This document shows positions 25,286 through 33,375 of a stretch of DNA of 64,000 nucleotides, piece after piece. Every line of letters begins with the position of its first letter. Positions within the stretch are counted from its first letter, which is position 1. A model generated the notes under the pieces. The model saw only the letters and a program-made list of their open reading frames with translations, was not told the origin of the DNA and did no database searches. Made by a program: the position numbers and the translations under genes. The DNA is from Nitratireductor sp. (GTDB lineage Bacteria; Pseudomonadota; Alphaproteobacteria; Rhizobiales; Rhizobiaceae): NCBI GenBank assembly GCA_020637805.1, contig JACKJU010000005.1, forward strand, positions 62,001 to 126,000, given 5' to 3'.

Positions 25286-25942
25286 ATGTTGAAAAAAGTT
25301 CTTTTGGCAATTGGCCTGCTGGTAATGTTGTTGTTCGCCTATGAAGCCTACCGGCTTGTGGTTGCTGAAAGAAAGTCTGCCGGGTTAATGCAGGAATATG
25401 GCGAGGACAGGCTTGCCATCAAATCGGCCTCGCTTCCCAAGGCGCGCCTTGATGCACTTCTCAAGATCGAGGATCCGTCCTTCTACGATCACAATGGCGT
25501 GGACTTTTCCACGCCGGGGCAGGGATTGACGACCATTACGCAGGGGCTGGTGAAGTACATGTATTTCGACCGGTTCACGCCTGGCCTTGCCAAGATCGAG
25601 CAGTCGCTGATCGCCCGGTTTGTCGTCAACCGTCATTTCAGCAAGCGGCACCAGCTCGATATCATGCTCAATCACGCGTATTTGGGTAGTTTCGACGGCA
25701 AGGAAGTGCGCGGATTTGGAGAGGCCGCGCAGACCTATTTCTCCAAGTCCTTCGAAGCATTGAACGACCGGGAATTCATCGGACTTGTTGGCATGATGAT
25801 CGCACCGAACAATCTGGACCCCGTGCGGAATCGCGAAAACCATGAACGCCGTGTTGCACGTATCGAGAGCTATCTGGCGGGCAAATGTAAGCCCACCGGG
25901 CTGCGAGACGTAACCTACGAAGCCTGTGATCAGAGCGAGTAG
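25286..25942 (+). CDS. Small membrane-anchored GT51 transglycosylase-like protein
   Basis: A 218-residue protein: an N-terminal membrane anchor (LLAIGLLVMLLFAYEAY) followed by a compact glycosyltransferase-51 domain. KIEDPSFYDHNGVDF matches the 'EDxxFxxHxG' catalytic motif, TTITQGLVKYMY the donor-site segment, and IEQSLIARFVV plus LNHAYLG the later motifs. It would polymerise lipid II or a related glycan in the periplasm. It is shorter than typical MtgA and the motifs are slightly divergent (ITQGL rather than ITQQL). The ATG at 25286 follows TTGGAGAGAG. Its neighbours offer no functional link. Confidence 0.78.
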   Translation: MLKKVLLAIGLLVMLLFAYEAYRLVVAERKSAGLMQEYGEDRLAIKSASLPKARLDALLKIEDPSFYDHNGVDFSTPGQGLTTITQGLVKYMYFDRFTPGLAKIEQSLIARFVVNRHFSKRHQLDIMLNHAYLGSFDGKEVRGFGEAAQTYFSKSFEALNDREFIGLVGMMIAPNNLDPVRNRENHERRVARIESYLAGKCKPTGLRDVTYEACDQSE

Positions 25943-25949
25943 CGCAGTT

Positions 25950-26642
25950 TCATCCTGCAAAGGCCTGCATGTGGAAACGGATCTGGGCATCCGCATAGGG
26001 GATGCCGACAGGGCAGGCGGCGCGGGCGCGGCAGCCTAGCGACATGCAGTGGGGCTCGTTGCCCGAGGCAAGATGGTTGCGGCAGGACCCGACATCAAAC
26101 CCGTGGTCCGAGAAGGCATTCACCGGGCATTCGCAAAGACACGGCCTGTCCCTGCAGCTCTCGCAGGGATGAGAAGCCGGCTTGGGCAGTTCGAGTTCGA
26201 CACCCTTGCCAAAGACCAGAAATGCGCGGAAAGCCTGCCAGAGACCGAACTTTTCATGGATCAGGATGCCGAGCGGCGAGGGCTTCATGCCGGTTGCTGC
26301 CATCGCCCAGGTCTGGAACGGCGGGTAGGGCCGGTCGAAGGGATAGATCGCAACAGCATCTGCCCTGCTTGCCGTCGCATCCATGATCCGCTTCGTCCAT
26401 CGGTCAAGCGGATCGGGCTTTCCGTCCCGTGCTTCCGCTGAAGCGGAGAATACCTCCCACATGCGGTGCCTTCCGTCACGCGCCACATGATCTCCGACAA
26501 GCATTGCCGCATGGCCCGAAAAAGGTGCGTCCGCAAGTACGAGCCAGCCGCAGGAATACAGGCCGTACCAGGCGAGGCGGCGCGCGAGCATGCTCTCGAT
26601 TTCCGCGGCACTTCGGTAAAGGGCAGGGCTTTGAACTGTCAT
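25950..26642 (-). CDS. 4Fe-4S ferredoxin-like protein (QueG C-terminus-like)
   Basis: A 230-residue protein with an N-terminal alpha/beta domain and a C-terminal cluster region: CESCRDRPCLCECP, then CRNH..., CMSLGCRARAACP. The cysteines suffice for two 4Fe-4S clusters and resemble the ferredoxin part of epoxyqueuosine reductase and reductive dehalogenases. An electron-transfer role is likely. It lies between the homocysteine methyltransferase and mttB genes, so it is a candidate electron donor for corrinoid reactivation, which is inference only. The gene is convergent with the transglycosylase gene (7 bases apart). Confidence 0.72.
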   Translation of the reverse strand: MTVQSPALYRSAAEIESMLARRLAWYGLYSCGWLVLADAPFSGHAAMLVGDHVARDGRHRMWEVFSASAEARDGKPDPLDRWTKRIMDATASRADAVAIYPFDRPYPPFQTWAMAATGMKPSPLGILIHEKFGLWQAFRAFLVFGKGVELELPKPASHPCESCRDRPCLCECPVNAFSDHGFDVGSCRNHLASGNEPHCMSLGCRARAACPVGIPYADAQIRFHMQAFAG

Positions 26643-26734
26643 GGAGCCATTGGGTCACCGGGCCGTGACAAGGTCAAGATGGCCGCGCGTCACATGCACA
26701 CGCGGGGCCATGGCGATTTGCGTTTATCGCGATT

Positions 26735-26775
26735 CAAAATTCGCTGCCTCTTGCTTCGCTCGAAAGCGAATTTTG
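26735..26775. repeat. Inverted repeat downstream of mttB
   Basis: CAAAATTCGCT (26735-26745) and AGCGAATTTTG (26765-26775) are perfect 11-base arms separated by 19 bases. It stands in the 252-base gap between mttB and the Fe-S protein gene, both on the minus strand. It may terminate mttB transcription or protect its 3' end; no T-run of the usual kind follows. Confidence 0.5.
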
Positions 26776-26894
26776 ACAGGTATACAGCCTTGGATAAAAC
26801 GCAAACCGCGTTAATCCCGCGTGCGCCAAACGTTCCTGATGATCGTGTTGCCGACTTTCGTCCGCCCCGAGATTTCCGGGGCTGCCTGAGCTTT

Positions 26895-28463
26895 TCAGCC
26901 GAATGCGTCCGGCATGGATGCCTTCTTCTTCTCGACGAACTCACGCAAGGCTTCGTCAACAGCCTGGTCGATCGAAGGGGGCTGGTAGGATTCCAGCCAG
27001 CGGCGGGCGATCTCGTTTGCCTTGTTCTCGGTGCGTTTGCCGCCTTCGGCTTCCCATTGTTCAAACGAATTGCTGTCGCTGACGTTCGATACGTGGAAGG
27101 CGCTCTGGAAGTTCTCGCGCGTGTGTGCGCAACCCAGATAGTGGCCGCCCGGTCCAACCTCGCGGATTGCTGCCATCGCCTGTGCATTCTCCGAGGTGTC
27201 AACGCCGCCTGCAAATTTCTGGTGCGCGGCAAGCTGATCGCAGTCCATGATGAACTTCTCGAAGGATGAAACCAGACCGCCTTCAAGCCAGCCTGCGGCA
27301 TGAAGCATGAAGTTGACGCCGCCCATCATGGCCGGCCACAGCGTGTTGGCGCTTTCGTAGGCTGCCTGTGCATCCGGCAGCTTGGACGCGGTCAGCGCGC
27401 CACCCGAGCGGAACGGGAGGTTGTAGCGGCGCGCGAACTGGGCTGCACCCATCAGGATCTGCGCCGGTTCAGGTGTTCCAAAGACTGGTGCGCCGGACTG
27501 CATGGAAATGGCAGTGGCGAAGGTTCCGAAAATTACCGGTGCGCCTGGACGGCACAGCTGGCTGAAGGCGATGGCGGACGTGGCCTCGCAGAGAACCTGT
27601 GTCAGCGTGCCTGCAACCGTGACCGGGCTCATGGCGCCGCCCACGATGAAGGGGGAAATGATGCAGGCCTGATTGGCGCGCGCATATACCTTCAGAGCGC
27701 CAAGCATCGTTTCGTCGAGCGTCATCGGCGAGTTGCAGTTGATCAGCGACACGAGAACGCAATTGTTGTCGACGAATTCCTCACCGAACACCATCTGCGC
27801 CATCGAAACGGTATCTTCCGCGCGTTCAGGCGCGGTGACCGATCCCATGAAGGGTTTGTCCGAGTAGCGGATATGGCTGTAGACCATGTCCAGGTGACGC
27901 TTGTTGACGGGAATGTCGACCGGTTCGCAAACGGTCCCGCCGGAATGATGCATGGCAGGCGCCATGTAGGCCAGCTTCACGAAATTGCGGAAGTCCTCAA
28001 TCGTGGCGTAGCGGCGCTTGCCATCAAGGTCGCGTACGAAGGGAGGGCCGTAGACCGGCGCATAGACGGTGGTCTTTCCGCCGATCTCGACACTGCGCTC
28101 CGGGTTCCGAGCGTGCTGCGTGAAGGTCGACGGCGCGGTCTTCATCAGTTCACGGCAGAGACCTCTTGGCAAATGAACGCGCTCGCCCTGCACGTCGGCC
28201 CCGGCGTCCTTCCACATCTTCAGCGCTTCGGGATCTCCACGATATTCGACGCCGACTTCCTCCATAAGAGTGTCGGCATTCGCCTCGATGATTTCTACGG
28301 CTTCGGCGGTGAGCACGTTCACCGGTTCGAGCGCGCGATGAATATAGGGCAGCGAAACAAGCTTGAGGGTGCTTCGCTCTGCGCGGCGGGCGGCTCCACC
28401 GCCGCCGCGTGCGCGTTTGCGTCCGCCTGCATCGGCTGTGCTCTCTAGGGTCTCTTCGGTCAT
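26895..28463 (-). CDS. mttB: MttB-superfamily methylamine/quaternary-amine:corrinoid methyltransferase, no pyrrolysine
   Basis: A 522-residue TIM-barrel member of the trimethylamine methyltransferase family. True MttB reads an in-frame UAG as pyrrolysine; here the frame is open throughout, so it belongs to the non-Pyl group that includes the glycine betaine enzyme MtgB. It would transfer a methyl from a quaternary amine to the corrinoid protein encoded divergently at 28830. I chose the ATG at 28463 (TEETLEST...) because upstream sequence is non-conserved. The N-terminus carries a basic Arg/Gly stretch, RKRARGGGGAARRAERS, usual for alphaproteobacterial members. Substrate is not known. Confidence 0.88.
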   Translation of the reverse strand: MTEETLESTADAGGRKRARGGGGAARRAERSTLKLVSLPYIHRALEPVNVLTAEAVEIIEANADTLMEEVGVEYRGDPEALKMWKDAGADVQGERVHLPRGLCRELMKTAPSTFTQHARNPERSVEIGGKTTVYAPVYGPPFVRDLDGKRRYATIEDFRNFVKLAYMAPAMHHSGGTVCEPVDIPVNKRHLDMVYSHIRYSDKPFMGSVTAPERAEDTVSMAQMVFGEEFVDNNCVLVSLINCNSPMTLDETMLGALKVYARANQACIISPFIVGGAMSPVTVAGTLTQVLCEATSAIAFSQLCRPGAPVIFGTFATAISMQSGAPVFGTPEPAQILMGAAQFARRYNLPFRSGGALTASKLPDAQAAYESANTLWPAMMGGVNFMLHAAGWLEGGLVSSFEKFIMDCDQLAAHQKFAGGVDTSENAQAMAAIREVGPGGHYLGCAHTRENFQSAFHVSNVSDSNSFEQWEAEGGKRTENKANEIARRWLESYQPPSIDQAVDEALREFVEKKKASMPDAFG

Positions 28464-28829
28464 GGCAAGGCTCGTTTCGTTAGTATTGTGGGTGGCCCCG
28501 GTATCAGCTTCCGGCGTCGCGGTGGCGAATATCGCTACTCTCGCATCTGCAATTGGCACATCATTTCTGGCACACTTGCACTGGAGAACTCCATCCTTCA
28601 AAAATATCCGACATTGGAAGTTGCCAAGAATGCAATTGCGCCCTTGTCTGGCGCAATTTGAATGCGAACCGCAAGTCCGAACGTCGCAAACGGAATTTGC
28701 GCACGTCGCGAAAAAGCCCTTTGGTTTTGGCCGCCTGGAAGTATTATGCGAGAATGATTTGCCGGAATGCCCGGGGAGGGCCAACCGGTTCGCGACAGGC
28801 GCTTGTGCGCAAACGAAAGGGCATCCCTA
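28464..28829. promoter_or_regulatory. Divergent promoter region of mttB and the corrinoid protein gene
   Basis: This 366-base region must carry both promoters. It contains a perfect 9-base inverted repeat, AATTGCGCC (28634-28642) and GGCGCAATT (28650-28658), spaced by seven bases, the format of a dimeric regulator site. Two TGGCACA copies (28555 and 28570 regions) and two ACGTCGC(A/G)AA copies (about 28679 and 28702) are further repeated words. The regulator is unidentified. Confidence 0.5.
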
Positions 28830-29534
28830 ATGTCTGAAGACGGCGACGACATCATTCTTTCCGAGCTTGACGACGACGAACTCGTGCAACAGATGTACGA
28901 CGACCTCTATGACGGGCTCAAGGAAGAGATCGAGGAAGCGACCCATATCCTTCTTGATCGCGGCTGGACGCCCTACAACGTGCTGACCAAGGCACTGGTC
29001 GAGGGCATGCGCATCGTCGGTGTCGATTTCAGGGACGGCATCTTGTTCGTCCCGGAAGTGCTGCTCGCCGCAAATGCGATGAAGGCCGGCATGTCGATCC
29101 TGCGTCCGCTGCTGGTGGAGACAGGAGCGCCCAAGCTTGGTTCGATGGTGATCGGCACCGTGAAAGGTGACATTCACGACATCGGCAAGAACCTCGTCGG
29201 CATGATGATGGAAGGCGCAGGTTTCGACGTGGTCGATCTTGGCATCAACACGGATGTGGACGAATATCTCGCTGCGCTCGAAGAGCACAAACCCGACATT
29301 CTGGGGATGTCCGCACTTCTGACTACGACCATGCCCTACATGAAAGTGGTTATCGACACGTTGAAGGAGAAGGGCCTGCGCGACGACTATATCGTTCTGG
29401 TCGGAGGCGCACCGCTCAACGAGGAATTCGGCAAGGCAATCGGTGCCGATGCCTATTGCCGCGATGCGGCAGTGGCGGTCGAGACCGCGAAGGAATTCAT
29501 TGCCCGCAAGCATAACCAGATGGCGGCTGGCTGA
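28830..29534 (+). CDS. Corrinoid (B12-binding) methyl carrier protein
   Basis: A 234-residue protein of the MtbC/MtgC/MetH-module type. Residues 15-95 form the four-helix cap, and 100-225 the Rossmann B12 domain. The cobalt ligand motif is DIHDIG at 114-119 with His116, followed by the GG..L loop (LVGGAPLNEEFG). It receives a methyl group from MttB or methyl-folate and passes it on. The ATG at 28830 follows GAAAGG by nine bases; upstream in-frame sequence is not family-like. It is the only corrinoid carrier in this window and so the common partner of the methyltransferases at 3433, 24143 and 26895. Confidence 0.93.
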   Translation: MSEDGDDIILSELDDDELVQQMYDDLYDGLKEEIEEATHILLDRGWTPYNVLTKALVEGMRIVGVDFRDGILFVPEVLLAANAMKAGMSILRPLLVETGAPKLGSMVIGTVKGDIHDIGKNLVGMMMEGAGFDVVDLGINTDVDEYLAALEEHKPDILGMSALLTTTMPYMKVVIDTLKEKGLRDDYIVLVGGAPLNEEFGKAIGADAYCRDAAVAVETAKEFIARKHNQMAAG

Positions 29535-29602
29535 TCGTCTGCCCGTACCTGCAGGCCTGCCCATGCCATCATGATGCCGGAAACCCGGTGAAGGATGGCA
29601 CC

Positions 29603-30220
29603 ATGGAAAAGTATTCTCGCTTCATGATGACCGCAAGAGTAGCGGCAATAGCAGTTGCCGCCTCTTGTGCCATCCTTGCCGGAAGTCTTGCCGGTGCCGG
29701 TTCTGCGCATGCCACCGGTGAAATCGTCGATCTGATGACGCCTTCGGACAAGGCCAGGCTCGGGCAATATGAAACTGCGCGCAGCAAGGCGTTTGCCGAT
29801 GCGGCAAGCGCGGGTCAATCGGCGGAGTTCGATGCGATAATGTCGGGTATGCCGGTAGATGTTTCCGCGGCGGATATTTCCGGTGACTGGAAATGCCGAA
29901 CCATCAAGACCGGGCGGTTTCCCGAATATGTCTCCTACTCGTGGTTCCGCTGCCGGATCAGCGATGACGGATCGGGTTGGCGGCTCGAGAAGCTGACAGG
30001 GTCGCAACGCATGAGCGGGCGGTTCTTTACCGACAGTGACAAACGCATGATCTATCTTGGCACGCTGCACTATGCCGATGAAAAACCGTCGGCCTATCCT
30101 CGTGGTGACCAACTTGATCAAGTGGCCTATGCCGTGCTGCTGGACGACGGGCGGATGAGACTGGAATTCCCGAAGCCGCATCTCGATTCCGAATTTGACG
30201 TCCTGGAGTTGCGGCGTTGA
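29603..30220 (+). CDS. DUF4893 exported protein
   Basis: A 205-residue protein with a signal peptide (residues 1-35; AGAGSAHAT cleavage region) and a DUF4893 domain: VDLMTPSDKARLGQYETAR at the start, SGDWKCRTIKTG in the middle and RLEFPKPHLDSEFDVLELR at the end. Two cysteines (in WKCRTIK and WFRCRI) could form a disulfide. Function of the family is unknown. ATG 29603 was preferred to GTG 29588 because AAGGA lies between them. Its stop overlaps the TTG start of the DUF1638 gene. Confidence 0.8.
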   Translation: MEKYSRFMMTARVAAIAVAASCAILAGSLAGAGSAHATGEIVDLMTPSDKARLGQYETARSKAFADAASAGQSAEFDAIMSGMPVDVSAADISGDWKCRTIKTGRFPEYVSYSWFRCRISDDGSGWRLEKLTGSQRMSGRFFTDSDKRMIYLGTLHYADEKPSAYPRGDQLDQVAYAVLLDDGRMRLEFPKPHLDSEFDVLELRR

Positions 30221-30867
30221 ATGGGCAGGACAGTTCGAGTGTGCGGGAACCGGTGCCGCTGCAGTCCAAGGTGCGGGTGATTGCCTGCGGCATGATTGCG
30301 CGCGAGGTTCTGGCCGTAAACGATCAGCTTGGCTTCGGCCACGTGGATCTGAAGTGCCTTCCTGCCGAGTACCATCACTATCCCCAGAAGATTGCGCCTG
30401 CACTCGACAAGGCGATTGCCGATGCGCGCGCCGAAGGTTTCGACCATGTCTTCGTCGGATATGCAGATTGCGGAACCGGCGGTGAACTCGACAAAATTTG
30501 CAAAAAACACGGTGTGGAACGCATTGCGGGTCCGCACTGCTTCGCCTTCTACATGGGCAATTCGGCCTTTGAACAGGCGCCGGAGGGATTCCTGCGGACC
30601 TTCTTCATCACCGATTTCCTGGCGCGTCATTTCGAGACCTTCATGGTCAAGCCGCTTGGCCTCGACCGGCACCCGGAATTGCGGGACATGTATTTCGGCA
30701 ATTACGAAACCGCTCTCTACCTCGCTCAGACGGAAGACCCTGATCTGCTTGCAAGGGCGAAGGCGGCGGCGGCCTTCCTGGGGCTTCAATTCGAGTATCG
30801 CTACACGGGATATGGCGACCTTCAAGGCGCGCTTTCGGCGCTGCCCGCCGCAGAGATCACATCCTAG
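30217..30867 (+). CDS. DUF1638 protein of corrinoid methyltransferase clusters
   Basis: A 216-residue protein: VRVIACGMIAREVLAVN near the N-terminus, a GYADCGTGGELDKICKKHGVER core and the GPHCFAFYMGN motif. Conserved cysteines in these segments suggest metal or corrinoid handling. From memory the family is repeatedly found beside MttB-type genes and RamA. The start is taken as TTG 30217, overlapping the previous stop; GTG 30241 is a good alternative because conserved sequence begins only near VRVIACG. The reaction is unknown; transcription with the corrinoid gene is likely. Confidence 0.82.
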   Translation: MNGQDSSSVREPVPLQSKVRVIACGMIAREVLAVNDQLGFGHVDLKCLPAEYHHYPQKIAPALDKAIADARAEGFDHVFVGYADCGTGGELDKICKKHGVERIAGPHCFAFYMGNSAFEQAPEGFLRTFFITDFLARHFETFMVKPLGLDRHPELRDMYFGNYETALYLAQTEDPDLLARAKAAAAFLGLQFEYRYTGYGDLQGALSALPAAEITS

Positions 30868-30894
30868 ATCGTTTCCATCTGAAGGAGGAACGAT

Positions 30895-32202
30895 CTAACG
30901 GTCGAGGCCAACACCCTTGAAACGCTGGCGTACCGTCCACGCCGCACCGATGTCCCGGATCGGGCTGGGCGGTATCCAAGATGCCGGCGCGGAAGCCAGA
31001 CAATCGGTAATGAGTGCCGACTGCCCGCCGCTTGCATGTTCGGCCAGCGCATGGCCGAAGGCGGTGCCCCGGCTGACGCCCGAACCGTTGTACCCGCCCG
31101 CAAACCATACGTTCCTGGCCTGGCGACCGAAGAAATTGGTCTGGTTGCGGCTGATGCCCTCGACCCCCGACCAGGCGAACTCGAAGGGGACATGTTTCAA
31201 TTGCGGAAAGCGCATTTCGAAGCTCGCCCGGTGAACTGCCTGCCGTTCGCGAAGCTCGGCCTCGGAGAACAGGATCGAGCCGTGATATTCGGCGGTATTG
31301 CGAAGCGAGATGCGACCGTCACGGGTCAGTCGAACGGTGGCTCCGCCACCGTGCAGCGACAGCACGCCCCATTCCTTCAGCGTGCCCAGGCTCGCCACTT
31401 CATCCTGCGTCAGTTTGCGGGTGAAGCTTCCTGAAAGCGTGCTGCCAGCAATCCGGCTGCCAAGAAATCCAAGCTTTCCGGCTTCGTAATTCGTGGCAAG
31501 CAAAACGCCGTCAGCCTCGATCGTGCCATCGGGCAATTCGAGCCTGACCGGGCTTCCCGGAACCAGCCGGACAACGGGGCTTTCCTCGTGCAGCGTGACG
31601 TTTGCGGGGAGATGATCCGCCAGTTCGCGAACGAGTGCGGCAGGCTGGACCAATGCGCCCGGATGGACATGGATGCCGCGCTTGTAGTGGATCGTGCCGG
31701 TTCTTTCGGCCATCTCGTCCTGGCCGAGCAGGGTGTGTGGTACTTCGAGTGCATCGAGGTATCTGGCAAACCCTTCGGCCTCTCGCAGTGCGGTCTCGTC
31801 TGCGGCTGCGTGGTGGAAGCCATTTTCATCCCACTGGCAGTCGAGGGTGTCGCTGGTGACCCGCTCGCGCAACAGATCCAGCCCAGCGGCGTTGATGCGA
31901 TTGATGCGCGCGTTCTCCTTCACCTTGGCCGGATCGAACCCGCCGGTGAAATGGCTCGCATGAACCGCATAGCCGGAATTGCGGCCCGAAGCGCCTTGCC
32001 CCACCTGCCGTGCTTCCAGAAGTAATACGGTCTCCTCAGGGTGGAGTTCTGCAAGTCGCCGGGCGGCGGCAAGACCGGTGACACCGGCGCCCACCACAGC
32101 CCACTTGGCCCGATGATTGCCTTTCAGCGGCGGGCGTGGGGTACGTTCGGCAAGCAGTTCGGCCCAGCCATGCGGGTCGGTCGGAAAACGGGGAGGGGTC
32201 AT
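30895..32202 (-). CDS. FAD-dependent amine oxidoreductase (DAO/GlyOx type)
   Basis: A 435-residue flavoprotein. The FAD-binding dinucleotide motif is VVGAGVTGLAAARRL, followed by ARQVGQGASGRNSGY, characteristic of the D-amino acid oxidase/PuuB group, and AGGYNGSGVSRGTAFG near the end. It likely oxidises an amine or N-methylated amino acid in the cytoplasm. The ATG at 32202 was chosen because the family's N-terminus (PHGWAEL) follows shortly. It converges on the DUF1638 gene. If MttB demethylates a betaine, this enzyme could take the product further; that is only suggested by position. Confidence 0.85.
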   Translation of the reverse strand: MTPPRFPTDPHGWAELLAERTPRPPLKGNHRAKWAVVGAGVTGLAAARRLAELHPEETVLLLEARQVGQGASGRNSGYAVHASHFTGGFDPAKVKENARINRINAAGLDLLRERVTSDTLDCQWDENGFHHAAADETALREAEGFARYLDALEVPHTLLGQDEMAERTGTIHYKRGIHVHPGALVQPAALVRELADHLPANVTLHEESPVVRLVPGSPVRLELPDGTIEADGVLLATNYEAGKLGFLGSRIAGSTLSGSFTRKLTQDEVASLGTLKEWGVLSLHGGGATVRLTRDGRISLRNTAEYHGSILFSEAELRERQAVHRASFEMRFPQLKHVPFEFAWSGVEGISRNQTNFFGRQARNVWFAGGYNGSGVSRGTAFGHALAEHASGGQSALITDCLASAPASWIPPSPIRDIGAAWTVRQRFKGVGLDR

Positions 32203-32383
32203 GGGAAGAGACTCGTCTGCGATATTTATGCGCCGCACCATTTCACTACGGGTGGCTTGGCGCAAGAGACATCGTACACCTGCAGCATTGAGCAAATCAG
32301 GCTTTTCTGCCGATTGATCTGATCAACTATCGAGGTGGAAAATGACCTGATCCACCTGTCGCATTCCGGCGGGTTGCAGCGTC

Positions 32384-33277
32384 TTAGGCAGCCTGGGAAT
32401 CGAATTTCTCGTTGTTGACCTGGACGTCCACCTCCATGCCGATGAACGAAAAGCTGCCGTCCTGCACGAAAGAACCACTGATCGGAATTGCCTGTTCCGG
32501 CGCCCTGGTGACGGCAATGCGGATGAGTTCCGAACTGCCGACGATCAGGTTTGTAGGATCGAATTCAATCCACCCTTCATTTGGCATGTAGGCTTCTGCC
32601 CATGCATGGGTTGCGCCGCCGCCCTGATGTGATGTGCCATCTGCAGTGAGATCGTTCAGGTAACCGGAGACAAACCTTGCGGCGATGCCGAAGTGACGCG
32701 CGGCCTCCATGAACAGAAAGGCAAAATCCCGGCAACTGCCCGACCCAAGTGAAATGGTCTCGGCCGGGCTTTGGGTGCCATGACTGTCCCGGCGGGCATA
32801 GGTCATCGACCTGTGTATTGTTTCGGACAGTTCGCGAAGGAATGAGAGCAATTCGGAAGGCCGGTTGGTGAACTCCCTGTCGAGCCAATGTGACAATACC
32901 GCTTCGTCGAGAGGATTGTGCAGGGCAATGTAGGGTGCCAGATCGATCCGATCGACCTCCGGATAGCGAAATGGATAGTGCGTTTCGATCCGCTTTTCGG
33001 AATCCAGAAGCGGTTCGTGCGGATATCGCCGAACAAGCAGTTCGCTGCGTATCTCAAGAATGTCGGAACTCTGCAAAAACGTAGCCGTCGCAACGGAGTT
33101 GCCGAAGGTGTCGAAATGCCAGCGCAGATCTGCCGGTGGCGTAATCGCAATTGACGACGAGACAAGGCGCATGTCGTGCCCATCGCGTGGCCGAAGCATC
33201 AATTGATGTTCGCCGAAATTTACCGGTCTGGCATAGCGGTATCGTGTGGTATGAACAATGCGAATGGCCTCGGACAT
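32384..33277 (-). CDS. Transglutaminase-like protein with intact catalytic triad
   Basis: A 297-residue cytoplasmic protein. An N-terminal beta domain (IVHTTRYRYARPVNFGEHQLML) precedes a transglutaminase core with Cys182 in GSGSCRDF, His224 in THAWAEAY and Asp240 in EFDPTN, a complete triad. Members may be peptidases, cross-linkers or amidases. The ATG at 33277 follows GGAAAGG by five bases; an in-frame ATG six codons earlier is less well placed. It is divergent from a second transglutaminase-like gene at 33376 with a 98-base gap. Confidence 0.88.
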   Translation of the reverse strand: MSEAIRIVHTTRYRYARPVNFGEHQLMLRPRDGHDMRLVSSSIAITPPADLRWHFDTFGNSVATATFLQSSDILEIRSELLVRRYPHEPLLDSEKRIETHYPFRYPEVDRIDLAPYIALHNPLDEAVLSHWLDREFTNRPSELLSFLRELSETIHRSMTYARRDSHGTQSPAETISLGSGSCRDFAFLFMEAARHFGIAARFVSGYLNDLTADGTSHQGGGATHAWAEAYMPNEGWIEFDPTNLIVGSSELIRIAVTRAPEQAIPISGSFVQDGSFSFIGMEVDVQVNNEKFDSQAA

Positions 33278-33375
33278 GGGAACCTTTCCAGCCATCAGCG
33301 GTTGGCTATGGGCGCTAGCGGTTTTCTAAGAACGCAACTTGGGCACATTGGTTCAATCATACAAGGAAGATTTCC

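Noticed and set aside
26895..28463. Pyrrolysine-containing MttB
   Set aside because: No in-frame TAG interrupts the frame, so the gene does not need amber suppression.
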